From the NCBI GenBank assembly GCA_947311785.1, contig CAMZLW010000083.1, forward strand, positions 1 to 44,016: a DNA stretch of 44,016 nt, read 5' to 3'. Within the stretch, counting starts at the first letter, position 1; every line of letters begins with the position of its first letter. The stretch comes from an uncultured Ignavibacteriales bacterium (GTDB lineage: Bacteria > Bacteroidota > Ignavibacteria > Ignavibacteriales > Melioribacteraceae). The translations under genes and the position numbers were made by a program. The notes under the pieces are model-generated. The model was not told where the DNA came from. It searched no databases and was given only the letters and a program-made list of their open reading frames with translations. Shown in pieces: positions 1 through 9,002 of this stretch.

Positions 1-105
1 TGAAATCTGTTGGTAGAGGTTATAGAACTTTTAAGAATTTTAGAAGTGCCATACTATTTTTCCATGGGAACTTAGACCTTTACCCACAACAATAAGGGTA
101 GAACC
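1..105 (+). mobile_element. Right end of an ISL3-like insertion sequence
   Basis: Contains the last codons of a transposase (3-95) followed by 10 bp up to a likely IS terminus at 105. Read inward from that end the sequence begins GGTTCTACCC, the GG-TTCT style of end seen in ISL3-family elements. Immediately after 105 an open histidine-kinase frame starts, so the edge is placed where kinase-like sequence resumes. The other IS end lies outside the window, so the boundary is inferred. Confidence 0.5.
3..95 (+). CDS. Transposase C-terminus (ISL3-like), 5' end outside window
   Basis: Frame 3 is open from the window edge to a TAA at 93-95. It encodes about 30 residues containing [17 protein letters not shown] followed by [10 protein letters not shown]. 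The motif G-Y/F-R-x-F-x-N-F-R-x-x-I-L is the usual tail of ISL3-family DDE transposases. Only the tail is present, so neither catalytic residues nor activity can be judged. The family is assigned from this short motif and from the IS end just downstream. Confidence 0.5.
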   Translation, partial: KSVGRGYRTFKNFRSAILFFHGNLDLYPQQ

Positions 106-501
106 ATAAATAATAATATTGAACCCCAAAACAGTATTTTTGCGGACGAAGATTGTGTAAAAACAATACTGCGTAACTTAGTTAACAATGCAATAAAATA
201 TACAAATAGAGGTGGCTCAATAGTTCTGTCGTCAAAAAAAATAGATGGTTTTATTGAAACAACCGTAGAAGATAATGGTGTAGGAATTAGAAAAGATGTT
301 CTCAAAAATTTATTTTCAATTACAGATAAAAAATCGGAAGCAGGAACTGAAGAGGAAACGGGAACTGGTTTAGGGCTAATTCTTTGCAAAGAATTGGTCG
401 AAAAAAATGGCGGAAAAATTTGGGTTGAAAGTAAATTAGGCAAAGGAAGTAAATTTAGTTTTACTTTGCCAAGCAAAAACAATAATGAAAATATTATATA
501 A
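106..501 (+). pseudogene. 3' fragment of a sensor histidine kinase, cut by the IS
   Basis: The frame is open from 76 to the TAA at 499-501, but kinase-like sequence starts only around 106. It encodes a nearly complete HATPase_c domain: N-box [10 protein letters not shown]1 box EDNGVGI and G2 box [13 protein letters not shown], ending in a typical kinase C-terminus. The dimerisation/phospho-acceptor domain and all sensor domains are missing. The upstream DNA is an IS end, so the gene was probably split by insertion, with its 5' part on the far side of the IS. No start codon with a ribosome site precedes the fragment, so it is probably not expressed as a useful protein. It sits 16 bp upstream of the next kinase gene and may once have been its neighbour in an operon. 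Confidence 0.75.
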
Positions 502-517
502 AAAATAGAGCCTAATT

Positions 518-3500
518 ATGAAAGCAAAAGTTAGTTTTACTAAGTTTATAAAAATGTGGGGAGTTATATTTATAATTTCCCTTGCATTGTTTTTTCTTAG
601 CATTGAAGTAATTATCTCTTTTACCGACTATAAATCTCGTGTAAAAAAAACTCGTGAACAATTTATAACTCAACAAAAAAGTATAATACAACAAGAGGTT
701 AAGCAGGTTGTTGATTTAATCAAATATAGAATGGAGAAAGACAGTTTTAAAAAAGATTTAATTGAAAAGGATTTTTTTGAAAGAAGATTACTTGAAATAA
801 TAAGTAGAATAAGATTTGGAAAAGAAGGATACATATTTGTTATTAATAGCTTAAATGGAGATGCATTAGTTTCTAACGGAAAAATTTTATCTGGAACAGA
901 AAAATTATGGGATACTTTTAATGATAATAAAGAGAAGATGAAAGAACGTTTCCAAATGATGTATGATGCTGCTCAAAAACCAGATGGCGATTTTATCTAT
1001 TATTCGTTTATTAAGTTAAGTGATTCAAATATTGAATCACCTAAAGTCTCTTTTATTTATGGAATTAAAAGTTTGCAATGGCTTGTTGGTGCAGGTATTT
1101 ACTTAGATGATATTGAAGAAGAAATTAGTTTAATAAAAGGAGAATTATACAATTCATTTATTTTAAAATTGTTTTATACAATAGTAATTGTGGGCGTTTC
1201 TATTGCCCTTTTACTCTTTTTGCTAAACGTATTGTTACGCAGATTAAAGAATGATTTAGATAAGTTTTTCCTTTTCTTTCAAAGAATTTCACGCCATAAC
1301 GAACCTATCAATTTAGCAGAAATTAAATTTACTCAGTTTGAGGAGATGGCAAAAAGTGCAAATAAAATGTTGAAAGAAAAGATGGAGGCTCAACAAAATC
1401 TTTTAGACGAAAGAGAGTTACTCTCGGTAACAATCCAATCAATTGGCGATGCACTAATTACAACCGATAAATCTGGAAAAGTAAAACTGATGAACCCAGT
1501 TGCTGAAAAACTTACAGGGTGGAGTTTACTTGAAGCTAAAGATAAATATCTTGCCGAAATATTTAATATTGTTAATGCCCAAACATGCAAAAAGGTGAAC
1601 AATCCAGTAAACAAAGTGTTAGAAGATGGTAAAATTGTAGGACTTGCAAACCACACAAAACTAATTTCACGAGATGGTGCCGAGTACCAAATAGCCGACT
1701 CTGCAGCTCCAATAAAAAATGACGAAGGTGATATTTTAGGTGTTGTACTCGTGTTTAGAGATGTAACTAACGAATATAAGATACAAAGTGAGTTAATTGA
1801 ATCTGAATCAAAATTTAAAGCATTATTTAATGGTATAAACGATGCAATATTTGTTGAACCCCTATTAGAAGAAGGCTTCGCTAATTTTATAGAAGTTAAC
1901 GAAGTTGCTTGTAAACGCTTGGGTTATACAAAAAATGAATTATTAAATATGTCAACCCATACTATTAGTAATCTTGATAATTTGTATCACCACGGAAGTA
2001 AAGATGAAAGAACAAGATTGCTAGAAAATAAATGGAATATTTTTGAAGCGGTTCATATAACCAAATCTGGGAAAGAAATTCCAGTAGAAATTAGTTCTAG
2101 AATTTTTGAAATAAATGGTGCAAATGCTGTAATCTCTTTAGTGCGAGATATTTCAGAACGCATTGAGACTGAAAAAAAACTTAGAGAAAGTGAAGAACAA
2201 TTTAGAAAAACCTTTGAAATTAGCCCAGACTCTGTAACTATAAGCAGGCTAACCGATGGAAAATATATTGATGTAAACAAAGGGTTTGTTGAAATTACAG
2301 GCTATTCGCGCGAAGAAATTATAGGTAATACGTCATTAGATATTAACATTTGGAATGATATAGCCGAACGAGATGCTTTGCTGAAAAAGCTAACAAATAA
2401 GGGAAAAGTGAATAATATAGAAGCAAAGTTTAAAGTTAAAAATGGAAATATAATAACAGGGCTTGTTTCTGGAACAATAATGGAATTGAATAATGAAAAT
2501 GTAATACTATTAGTTGCTAGAGATATTACAGATATGAAGAAAGCCGAATATGCTCTTAAGCTAAGCGAAACACGGTACAGCAGAATTGCCAGTCTAACAT
2601 ACGAGGGTATTCTAATTCATAAAAATGGAGTAGTAATTGATGTAAATGCAGCACTTGAAAGAATATCAGGCTACTCTTGCAATGAACTATTGGGCAAAAA
2701 CATTATTCAATTATTAATACGCAAAAAATACCACAATTTGATAAAAAGCAACATGCAAAATAGTGTTACCATACCATATGAAATTGAAGGAGTTAGAAAG
2801 GATGGAAAAATTATTCAATTAGAAATTGAATCGCGCAATATATTATATGATGATTTGGATGAAGATGTAAGAGTAACCGCAATAAGAGATATTTCTTTGC
2901 GTAAAAAAAACGAATTAGAAATACTTAAACTATCCAACGCAATAGAGCAGAGTCCAGTTAGCATTGCACTAATAGATATTGAAGGTAATATAGAATATGT
3001 AAATCCAAGATTTTCACAAATAACAGGTTATAGTTATAACGAAGCACTTGAATTAGATTTAAGAGTTTTAATTTCTGATAATCAACCTGATGAATTCTAC
3101 AAAGAAATGTGGGATACAATTTCGGAGGGTAACGAATGGAAAGGCGAGTTCAAAAACAAAAAGAAAAATGGCAAGTTCCTTTGGGAAAGAGCAGTAATTT
3201 CGCCTATTAGAGATAGAAAAGGTGATGTTGCTCACTATATGGTTATTAAAGAGGATATAACAGAAAACAAAAAAATGATGCTTGAACTAGTAAAAGCTAG
3301 AGATAATGCAGAAAAAGCCGATAAAATGAAATCGGTATTTTTAGCTCAGATGTCGCACGAAGTTAGAACACCAATAAATTCACTTATTAGCACAACAACT
3401 CTTATGAAATATGATTTTAAGGATGGTGCCAATGAAGAGCAAATGGAAAATTTTGAAATAATGGAGAGAGCTGGTAACAGAATAATTAGAACAATAGATA

Positions 3501-4003
3501 TCTTAATAAATTTATCGGATGTTATTGCAGGAACCTACGAACCCGAAAGGACTTTGTTGGATATTTACGCCGATGTGCTTGCTCCTGTGGTAACAACCAG
3601 TAGGCTTATAGCAGATAGTAATAATACAGAACTTAAATTAAAAGTTGCTACAAACGACTCTGAGTTTATATCCGATTCGCACACAGTTACTCAAATATTT
3701 ACTCAATTAATAGATAATGCAATAAAATATACCACAGATGGCAAAGTAATAGTTAAAATATTTAGAAACGAATTAAACCAATTAGCCGTTGAAATAACAG
3801 ATACAGGTATTGGAATTGCTGAAGAATATTTGCCCAATATATTTGAAGCATTTAGTCAAGAAGAAATGGGTTACACAAGAAGCTACGATGGAAACGGACT
3901 TGGATTAACATTAGTAAAAACATATTGTGAGCTAAATAATGCTAAAATAGAAATAGAAAGTAAAAAAGGAGTAGGTTCAACTTTTAAGGTTACATTTTTA
4001 TAA
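518..4003 (+). CDS. Membrane sensor histidine kinase with Cache and five PAS domains
   Basis: 1161 residues. Order: transmembrane helix (about 13-35), extracytoplasmic single-Cache-like sensor (about 40-210, with RFGKEGYIFVIN and LVGAGIYLDDI), second transmembrane helix (about 216-241), five PAS domains (about 300-424, 428-555, 558-677, 680-798, 805-925), HisKA with phospho-acceptor His947 in SHEVRTP, and HATPase_c (N-box Asn1067, DTGIGI, GNGLGLTLVK). It should sense an external small ligand plus cytoplasmic signals and autophosphorylate. There is no receiver domain in the protein and no response regulator next to it, so its partner is unknown. Its second PAS, last PAS and kinase core closely resemble those of the kinase at 4132, pointing to a duplication. 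The family call is firm; ligand and output are unknown. Confidence 0.9.
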   Translation: MKAKVSFTKFIKMWGVIFIISLALFFLSIEVIISFTDYKSRVKKTREQFITQQKSIIQQEVKQVVDLIKYRMEKDSFKKDLIEKDFFERRLLEIISRIRFGKEGYIFVINSLNGDALVSNGKILSGTEKLWDTFNDNKEKMKERFQMMYDAAQKPDGDFIYYSFIKLSDSNIESPKVSFIYGIKSLQWLVGAGIYLDDIEEEISLIKGELYNSFILKLFYTIVIVGVSIALLLFLLNVLLRRLKNDLDKFFLFFQRISRHNEPINLAEIKFTQFEEMAKSANKMLKEKMEAQQNLLDERELLSVTIQSIGDALITTDKSGKVKLMNPVAEKLTGWSLLEAKDKYLAEIFNIVNAQTCKKVNNPVNKVLEDGKIVGLANHTKLISRDGAEYQIADSAAPIKNDEGDILGVVLVFRDVTNEYKIQSELIESESKFKALFNGINDAIFVEPLLEEGFANFIEVNEVACKRLGYTKNELLNMSTHTISNLDNLYHHGSKDERTRLLENKWNIFEAVHITKSGKEIPVEISSRIFEINGANAVISLVRDISERIETEKKLRESEEQFRKTFEISPDSVTISRLTDGKYIDVNKGFVEITGYSREEIIGNTSLDINIWNDIAERDALLKKLTNKGKVNNIEAKFKVKNGNIITGLVSGTIMELNNENVILLVARDITDMKKAEYALKLSETRYSRIASLTYEGILIHKNGVVIDVNAALERISGYSCNELLGKNIIQLLIRKKYHNLIKSNMQNSVTIPYEIEGVRKDGKIIQLEIESRNILYDDLDEDVRVTAIRDISLRKKNELEILKLSNAIEQSPVSIALIDIEGNIEYVNPRFSQITGYSYNEALELDLRVLISDNQPDEFYKEMWDTISEGNEWKGEFKNKKKNGKFLWERAVISPIRDRKGDVAHYMVIKEDITENKKMMLELVKARDNAEKADKMKSVFLAQMSHEVRTPINSLISTTTLMKYDFKDGANEEQMENFEIMERAGNRIIRTIDILINLSDVIAGTYEPERTLLDIYADVLAPVVTTSRLIADSNNTELKLKVATNDSEFISDSHTVTQIFTQLIDNAIKYTTDGKVIVKIFRNELNQLAVEITDTGIGIAEEYLPNIFEAFSQEEMGYTRSYDGNGLGLTLVKTYCELNNAKIEIESKKGVGSTFKVTFL

Positions 4004-4103
4004 AAAAACATAGATAATTGTAAAACTTGAGAAAAAACTTTATGCTAAATTTATAGCACATTGTACTAAACTGAGTCTCTCGATATAAGTTTACAAAAAA
4101 AAA

Positions 4104-4121
4104 TCGCTATTAAATTAGCGA
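4104..4121 (+). promoter_or_regulatory. Small hairpin touching the ribosome-binding site of the next kinase
   Basis: TCGCTA (4104-4109) and TAGCGA (4116-4121) form a perfect 6-bp stem with a 6-nt loop. The likely Shine-Dalgarno GAGGA (4120-4124) begins inside the 3' arm, 7 nt before the ATG at 4132. The rest of the 128-bp gap between the two kinases shows no clear terminator. The hairpin could weakly limit translation, but this rests on geometry alone. Confidence 0.3.
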
Positions 4122-4131
4122 GGACTTAAAA

Positions 4132-6468
4132 ATGGGAAAAGAATTAAGCTTTACTGTAGAAAATAAAAAACTTAAACAGCGTATTTTAGAACTTGAAAAA
4201 GAGTTAGCGAACTCAAATAGCAACAACGTTCTACTTGAAAACAAAAGCAAATATGGTGTTAAATATAAAACAATATTAGAAGGTATTAATGATTCTGCCT
4301 TTGTTCAACCATTGCAAAAGGAGGGTTATGCAAATTTTATTGAAGTAAATCAAGTTGCTTGCAAAAAACTAGGATATACACGTGAAGAATTATTAAATAT
4401 GACAGTAAACAACATTACCACTGTTAGCGAAGCTAAACTATATAGCTCACATGAAATATATAAAAAATTACTAACGAAAAAGAAAGTTACTTTTGAAACA
4501 ATACACATTAGAAAAGATGGCAAAAAAATAGATGTGGAAATTACTGCAAGCATATTTGAACTAGACGGAAAACATATAATAATGTCTGTAGCAAAAGATA
4601 TTACGGAACGTAAAAAGCAAAAGAAATGGTTAAAAAAGAACGAGTATATTTTAAACGAAACACAAAAATTATCTAAAATTGGAGGGTGGGAATATAGACT
4701 ACACGATAAAAGAGTTATTTGGACAGACGAACTATTTAATATTTATGGCATCCCTGTAGGAAAAATTCCAATTGGGGATGAGGGAGTAAAATTTTATCAT
4801 AAAGATTATGTAGAATCTGTGAATAACGCATTTAATAAATGCCTTGAAACTGGGGAAGAATATGATTTGGTAGCTCGCTTTATTAACGGAAAAGGGCATA
4901 AAATGTGGGTTCGCACATCTGGTAAACCTATTTGGAATAATGGGGAAATAACTAAACTTGTTGGAAATATTGCCGATGTTACAGAGCAAACAGAAATGGC
5001 AATAAAGCTAAAAGAAAACGAGGAAAAATTTTCAAAGGCCTTTTATAACAATCCTGTAGCAATGTTATTGATTAATGTAGTAACTGGTAAAAGAGTAGAT
5101 GTAAATAAAAGCTATCTTAATATTTTAGGATTTTCAAAAGAAGAATTTTTATCTGCAAATCCATTTAAAAATTCTTTATGGGTTAACCCAGAGTATGTTA
5201 AAAATGATATAAAACAATTAATTAAAGACCGTATTATTATTGATTCTGTAATTGATGTTAAAACAAAATCTGGTAAAATAGTAAACTTACTTGGCACTGG
5301 TTCTATGTTAGATATTGGAGATGGAAACCTTGCAATTATGTCTTTTGTTGATATTACAGAAAGGAAGAAAAATGAACTTGAAATTGTAAAACTTACAAAT
5401 GCAATTAAGCAAAGCCCTGTAAGTATTGTAATAACCAATACTGCTGGAGATATTGAGTATGTTAATCCAAAATTTATTAAAGTTACTGGTTATAGTTTTA
5501 AAGAAGTTATAAATCAAAACCCACAAGTTCTAAAATATGGATTACAGAAAGAAGATTTTTACAAAGAATTGTGGGATACAATATCTTCTGGAAATGATTG
5601 GAAAGGAGAATTCCAGAATAAAAAGAAAAACGGAGAGTTATATTGGGAATCTGCAATAATATCGCCAGTTAAAGATAAAACAGGAAAAATTACAAATTAC
5701 ATTGCAGTAAAAGAGGATATTACAGAAAAGAAAAAAATGATTGAAGAAATAATTTTATCAAAAGAGCAGGCTGAAAGTGCAAGCAAAATGAAATCGATAT
5801 TCTTAGCCCAAATGTCGCACGAAATACGCACACCAATAAATGCAATGGTAAGTATGGCTTCCCTTCTAAAGTACGATTTTGAAGAAAATGCAGATGAAGA
5901 CCAATTGATGAGTTTTGATATATTAGATAGAGCTGGTGCTAGGATAATACGAACAGTCGATTTACTGCTAAACTTATCCGAAATACAAACTGGCACCTAC
6001 GAAACCACGTTAGAACCAGTGGATATTTATTCTGGTATTCTTTCTAGTATTGTTGCAGAAAATAGAAAAATTGCCGAAAAGAAAAACATTAAACTATCAA
6101 TAAACAGTAACACACCAGAAACAGAACTAATTGCAGATTCATATACAGTTAATCAAATTTTTGTTCAACTAATAGAGAATGCAATTAAATATACAAAAGA
6201 GGGAGCAGTAAATATAAAAATTGAAAGAAACGAATCTGAGCAATTAGTGGTTGAAGTAACAGATACTGGTATAGGAATTGACACCGAGTATCTTCCAAAA
6301 ATATTTAACCCATTTACTCAAGAAGAGATGGGTTACACAAGAAGGTTTGATGGAAATGGAATTGGATTAACATTAGTAAAAGAATATTGCAAATTAAACA
6401 ATGCAATAGTTGAAGTAGAAAGCGAAAAAGGAGTTGGCTCAACTTTTAGAGTTACTTTTCAGAAATAA
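4132..6468 (+). CDS. Cytoplasmic PAS-rich sensor histidine kinase
   Basis: 778 residues without a transmembrane segment, so a soluble sensor. A short coiled-coil start (1-40) is followed by four PAS domains (about 45-165, 170-290, 295-420, 425-545), then HisKA with His563 in SHEIRTPIN, and HATPase_c (QLIENAIKYT, DTGIGI, GNGIGLTLVK). The first PAS carries the unusual phrase YANFIEVNQVACKKLGY, almost the same as in the second PAS of the upstream kinase. The fourth PAS and the kinase core also match that protein. The second PAS has the IGGWEYRL start typical of PAS_3. No response regulator lies next to it. It probably works in the same circuit as its neighbour, but signal and target cannot be read from sequence. 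Confidence 0.88.
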   Translation: MGKELSFTVENKKLKQRILELEKELANSNSNNVLLENKSKYGVKYKTILEGINDSAFVQPLQKEGYANFIEVNQVACKKLGYTREELLNMTVNNITTVSEAKLYSSHEIYKKLLTKKKVTFETIHIRKDGKKIDVEITASIFELDGKHIIMSVAKDITERKKQKKWLKKNEYILNETQKLSKIGGWEYRLHDKRVIWTDELFNIYGIPVGKIPIGDEGVKFYHKDYVESVNNAFNKCLETGEEYDLVARFINGKGHKMWVRTSGKPIWNNGEITKLVGNIADVTEQTEMAIKLKENEEKFSKAFYNNPVAMLLINVVTGKRVDVNKSYLNILGFSKEEFLSANPFKNSLWVNPEYVKNDIKQLIKDRIIIDSVIDVKTKSGKIVNLLGTGSMLDIGDGNLAIMSFVDITERKKNELEIVKLTNAIKQSPVSIVITNTAGDIEYVNPKFIKVTGYSFKEVINQNPQVLKYGLQKEDFYKELWDTISSGNDWKGEFQNKKKNGELYWESAIISPVKDKTGKITNYIAVKEDITEKKKMIEEIILSKEQAESASKMKSIFLAQMSHEIRTPINAMVSMASLLKYDFEENADEDQLMSFDILDRAGARIIRTVDLLLNLSEIQTGTYETTLEPVDIYSGILSSIVAENRKIAEKKNIKLSINSNTPETELIADSYTVNQIFVQLIENAIKYTKEGAVNIKIERNESEQLVVEVTDTGIGIDTEYLPKIFNPFTQEEMGYTRRFDGNGIGLTLVKEYCKLNNAIVEVESEKGVGSTFRVTFQK

Positions 6469-6511
6469 TACTATGATAATTATTAGAAGAACTTTTTTAC
6501 TTTTAATATAC

Positions 6512-6670
6512 AAGGCTTTACATAAACCCAAAAATCATTCTGAATTTTTACGCTGTGTTAATCGAAGTGCATTTCAGAATCTTTGTTTATGTCATAAATT
6601 TGTACTAATAGATACTGAAACACTTCAACAAGTTCAGCATGACGCATATTGTTGGATTATGCAAAGGCTT
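6512..6670. repeat. MITE-like intergenic repeat with imperfect inverted ends
   Basis: The left end (from 6512) starts AAGGCTTTACATAAACCC. The right end, read on the minus strand from 6670, starts AAGCCTTTGCATAATCC and continues into GTCATGCTGAACTTG. Inside are further inverted pairs: CATAAAC (6521-6527) with GTTTATG (6585-6591), and ATTCTGAA (6537-6544) with TTCAGAAT (6573-6580), so the whole can fold on itself. A related copy lies at 18861-18896. The GTCATGCTGAAC core resembles intergenic repeats common in many genomes. The overlapping short ORF reading through it is not a gene. Confidence 0.6.
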
Positions 6671-6968
6671 CTATTAAAATTAAAATAGTACCACTATTTA
6701 GTGTGGTGTTATTCGTATCTCTTTTATGCAAAAATTTCCAGCACATAAGAATAAAATATGTCAATTATAGCTCTTAATCCTAATCGGCTTTATATTATGA
6801 ATTAAGATTTAGGAGTAGGATTAAGAAAATTTAGCTTAAAGTAACATCATTGCATGTGAACTGAAGGCAACAAATAAATTACACAAACAGCAATAAACCA
6901 ACTGCACAATATTAGCCACTCGGCATTCCCTTTTTAATCCAAAATAAAGAAAAAGCACAGTTTTTTAA
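6671..6968. other. Non-coding spacer before the flagellar operon
   Basis: No credible gene. The only structure seen is an inverted pair, CTTAATCCTA (6773-6782) and TAGGATTAAG (6816-6825), with a 33-nt spacer. It has no T-run and no clear function. Confidence 0.4.
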
Positions 6969-6984
6969 TGGCATATCAATTGAA
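6969..6984 (+). promoter_or_regulatory. Possible sigma-54-type promoter for the flagellar operon
   Basis: TGGCATATCAATTGAA resembles the sigma-54 pattern TGGCAC-N5-TTGC. The -24 GG is intact, but the -12 element reads TTGA instead of TTGC, which is a serious mismatch. It lies 32-47 nt before the GTG start of fliL, a sensible distance. A sigma-54-dependent activator is encoded at 36049. Suggestive only. Confidence 0.22.
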
Positions 6985-7015
6985 TGTAATATTAAAAAAT
7001 TAATGAGAGAATACC

Positions 7016-7561
7016 GTGGCAGAAGAAAAAGAAGAAGTAAAAGTTGAAAAAAAGACATCACCAATAATAAAAATTGTAATTTTTGGTGTTCCTGCATTTA
7101 TAGTGCAATTAATTTTAGTTTATTTTATTACAGCAAATATTTTAATGAACAAAGCAAGCAGTGGAATTACAAACGGAGAACATGGCGAAGAAGTTACCGC
7201 TGAGGAATCGGAGGAAGGTGGCCATGGCGAAGAAGGCGATGGGCATGGAGGTACTGCTGGTCAGTTTATATACTCTGTTGAAGAAATTATTGTAAACCCA
7301 GCAAATACAAACGGAAGACAGTTGTTACTTACTGCTTTAGCATTTGATACCAAAGATGAAGCGAGCAGAGCAACATTGGAAGCAAAAGATTTTTTAGTTA
7401 AAGATATGATTATATCTGTATTATCTGGCAAAACCACACGATTCTTAAATGATATTTCACAACGAGATTCATTAAGAAACGAAATCTCTCATAAAATTGA
7501 GAGTTTTCTTCCCAATGTAAAAATTAACAAAGTTTATTTTAGCAAATATATTTTACAATAG
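7016..7561 (+). CDS. fliL: Flagellar basal-body protein FliL
   Basis: 181 residues, GTG start. A charged cytoplasmic start is followed by one transmembrane helix (about 18-45), then an acidic His/Gly/Glu-rich linker (about 56-82), then the periplasmic FliL domain (about 84-181) with VEEIIVNPA near its start. FliL sits around the stator at the inner membrane and supports motor torque. It heads a run of eleven flagellar genes, 12 bp before fliM, which is the usual fliL-fliM order. The GTG is chosen because it gives the compact charged N-terminus before the helix; the ribosome site upstream is weak. The His-rich linker is an unusual detail and might bind metal. Confidence 0.88.
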   Translation: MAEEKEEVKVEKKTSPIIKIVIFGVPAFIVQLILVYFITANILMNKASSGITNGEHGEEVTAEESEEGGHGEEGDGHGGTAGQFIYSVEEIIVNPANTNGRQLLLTALAFDTKDEASRATLEAKDFLVKDMIISVLSGKTTRFLNDISQRDSLRNEISHKIESFLPNVKINKVYFSKYILQ

Positions 7562-7573
7562 AGCAATAAGAGA

Positions 7574-8548
7574 ATGGCAGAATTATTATCACAATCGGAA
7601 ATTGATGCGTTACTAAATAACGTAAAGGAGGGAGACTCTGAAGAAGAATTAGAATTAAAAGCTAATTCCAAAGAAATTATTCCTTTCGATTTTAGATTAC
7701 CAAACAGAATTTCTAAAAACCAATTACGCACTATGCGTAATATTCACGAAAATTTTGCCGAAAGCTTTAGCTCCTTTCTGGTTTCAAAATTACAAACAAT
7801 TGTAAACATTAATATTATTAGTGTAGATCAAATTTATTATTCAGAGTATGTCCTCTCAGTTTCAAATCCATCGTTTGTTTATACTTTTGATATTGTAGAT
7901 ACAGGCATTAAAGCCATTTTGGAAATTAGCCCAGAGTTTGGAATTACACTTGTTGAACGTTTACTTGGTGGCTCGGGTAGTAGCCAAAAAAGTAGTGAAA
8001 CTATTACAGCTATTGAAGAAAAAGTAATGGATGTTGTTGTTGATAGAATAATGTTAGACTTAAAAAAATCGTGGGCAACATTTACCGATTACGAATTTAA
8101 AGTTGATAAATTTGAACCAAATATTGATTTTGCTCAAATTACCAGCCCTAACGAATCTGTGCTAATTATCTCTTTTGAAGTTGTGCTAGAAGAAAAAAGA
8201 TATATGATGAACTTCTGTTTTGCAACTTATGCCTTCGATTCTGTTATGGCAAAGTTAACATCGCAATCACTTTCATCAATACGCCCATATAAATATAGAG
8301 GAACTACAGCACAAGAAATTATATCAAAAAATCTAAAAATGTCTTCAATTCCGGTTAAAGTTGAATTTGGTAAATCGAAAATTACTTTTAACGAATTAAC
8401 AAATCTAGAAGTAGGTGATATAATAAAGCTCGATACAAAAATTGAAAACGAGAACACAATTAGTTTTGCTGACAAACCTCTTTATGCTGGAAGACCAGGT
8501 ATAGTAAATAATAAAAAAGCTATTAAAATAACACGAAAATTAAAATAA
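7574..8548 (+). CDS. fliM: Flagellar motor switch protein FliM
   Basis: 324 residues. The N-terminus has LSQSEIDALL, the conserved segment that binds phosphorylated CheY. The middle domain (about 45-235) is CheC-like, with GSG in LLGGSGSSQ. The C-terminal SpoA domain (about 250-320) packs against FliN in the C-ring. FliM sets rotation direction and anchors the switch to FliG. Length and domain order are normal. It lies between fliL and fliN in the same operon. No chemotaxis genes are in this window, so the CheY that would bind here is encoded elsewhere. Confidence 0.95.
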   Translation: MAELLSQSEIDALLNNVKEGDSEEELELKANSKEIIPFDFRLPNRISKNQLRTMRNIHENFAESFSSFLVSKLQTIVNINIISVDQIYYSEYVLSVSNPSFVYTFDIVDTGIKAILEISPEFGITLVERLLGGSGSSQKSSETITAIEEKVMDVVVDRIMLDLKKSWATFTDYEFKVDKFEPNIDFAQITSPNESVLIISFEVVLEEKRYMMNFCFATYAFDSVMAKLTSQSLSSIRPYKYRGTTAQEIISKNLKMSSIPVKVEFGKSKITFNELTNLEVGDIIKLDTKIENENTISFADKPLYAGRPGIVNNKKAIKITRKLK

Positions 8549-8567
8549 CGCTTAGTACGAGGAAATA

Positions 8568-9002
8568 ATGGACGAAAATAACGAATTAAATGATGATCTA
8601 AATGCTGCCGAAAACAATAATGCACAACCTGACCCCGCTGCATTTTCGAATCCAGATGAAGCACCAGATCAAAATAGAATTTTAACAGATTTAGCCGATT
8701 TTGATGACTTAGATGAAACTCAATTTGGTGCCGATGTAGTATCAGAATCATTTGAATTTCTTCAAGATTTAGAAATGAATGTTTACATTGAACTTGGAAG
8801 AACTAAAATGCCAATTAAAGATGTTTTAGAGCTAGAACGTGGTTACGTTATTGAACTTAATAAAATGGCAAGTGAACCAGTTGATATTTTTGTTAACAAT
8901 AAAAAAATTGCCGAAGGTGAAGTAGTTGTAGTTGATAAACATTTTGGAATTAGAATTACAACACTTCACAAAGAAAATAATATTCAAGAGTTAAGCACAT
9001 GA
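8568..9002 (+). CDS. fliN: Flagellar motor switch protein FliN
   Basis: 144 residues. An acidic, Asn-rich N-terminal extension (about 1-65, many D/E/N and no obvious fold) precedes a standard SpoA domain (about 70-144). That domain contains VYIELGRTKMPIKDVLEL and VVVVDKHFGIRIT, the usual FliN core. FliN forms the lower rim of the C-ring and docks the export ATPase complex. Its stop overlaps the fliO start as ATGA (8999-9002), implying translational coupling. The extension is longer than in compact FliN proteins but is common in this family. Confidence 0.95.
   Translation: MDENNELNDDLNAAENNNAQPDPAAFSNPDEAPDQNRILTDLADFDDLDETQFGADVVSESFEFLQDLEMNVYIELGRTKMPIKDVLELERGYVIELNKMASEPVDIFVNNKKIAEGEVVVVDKHFGIRITTLHKENNIQELST

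Noticed and set aside
6434-6688. 84-codon ORF on the plus strand after the second kinase
   Set aside because: Starts inside the kinase gene in another frame and runs through the inverted-repeat element; the peptide has no protein-family look.
6773-6825. CTTAATCCTA inverted pair before the flagellar operon
   Set aside because: 10-bp arms with a long spacer and no T-run; may be chance in AT-rich DNA.
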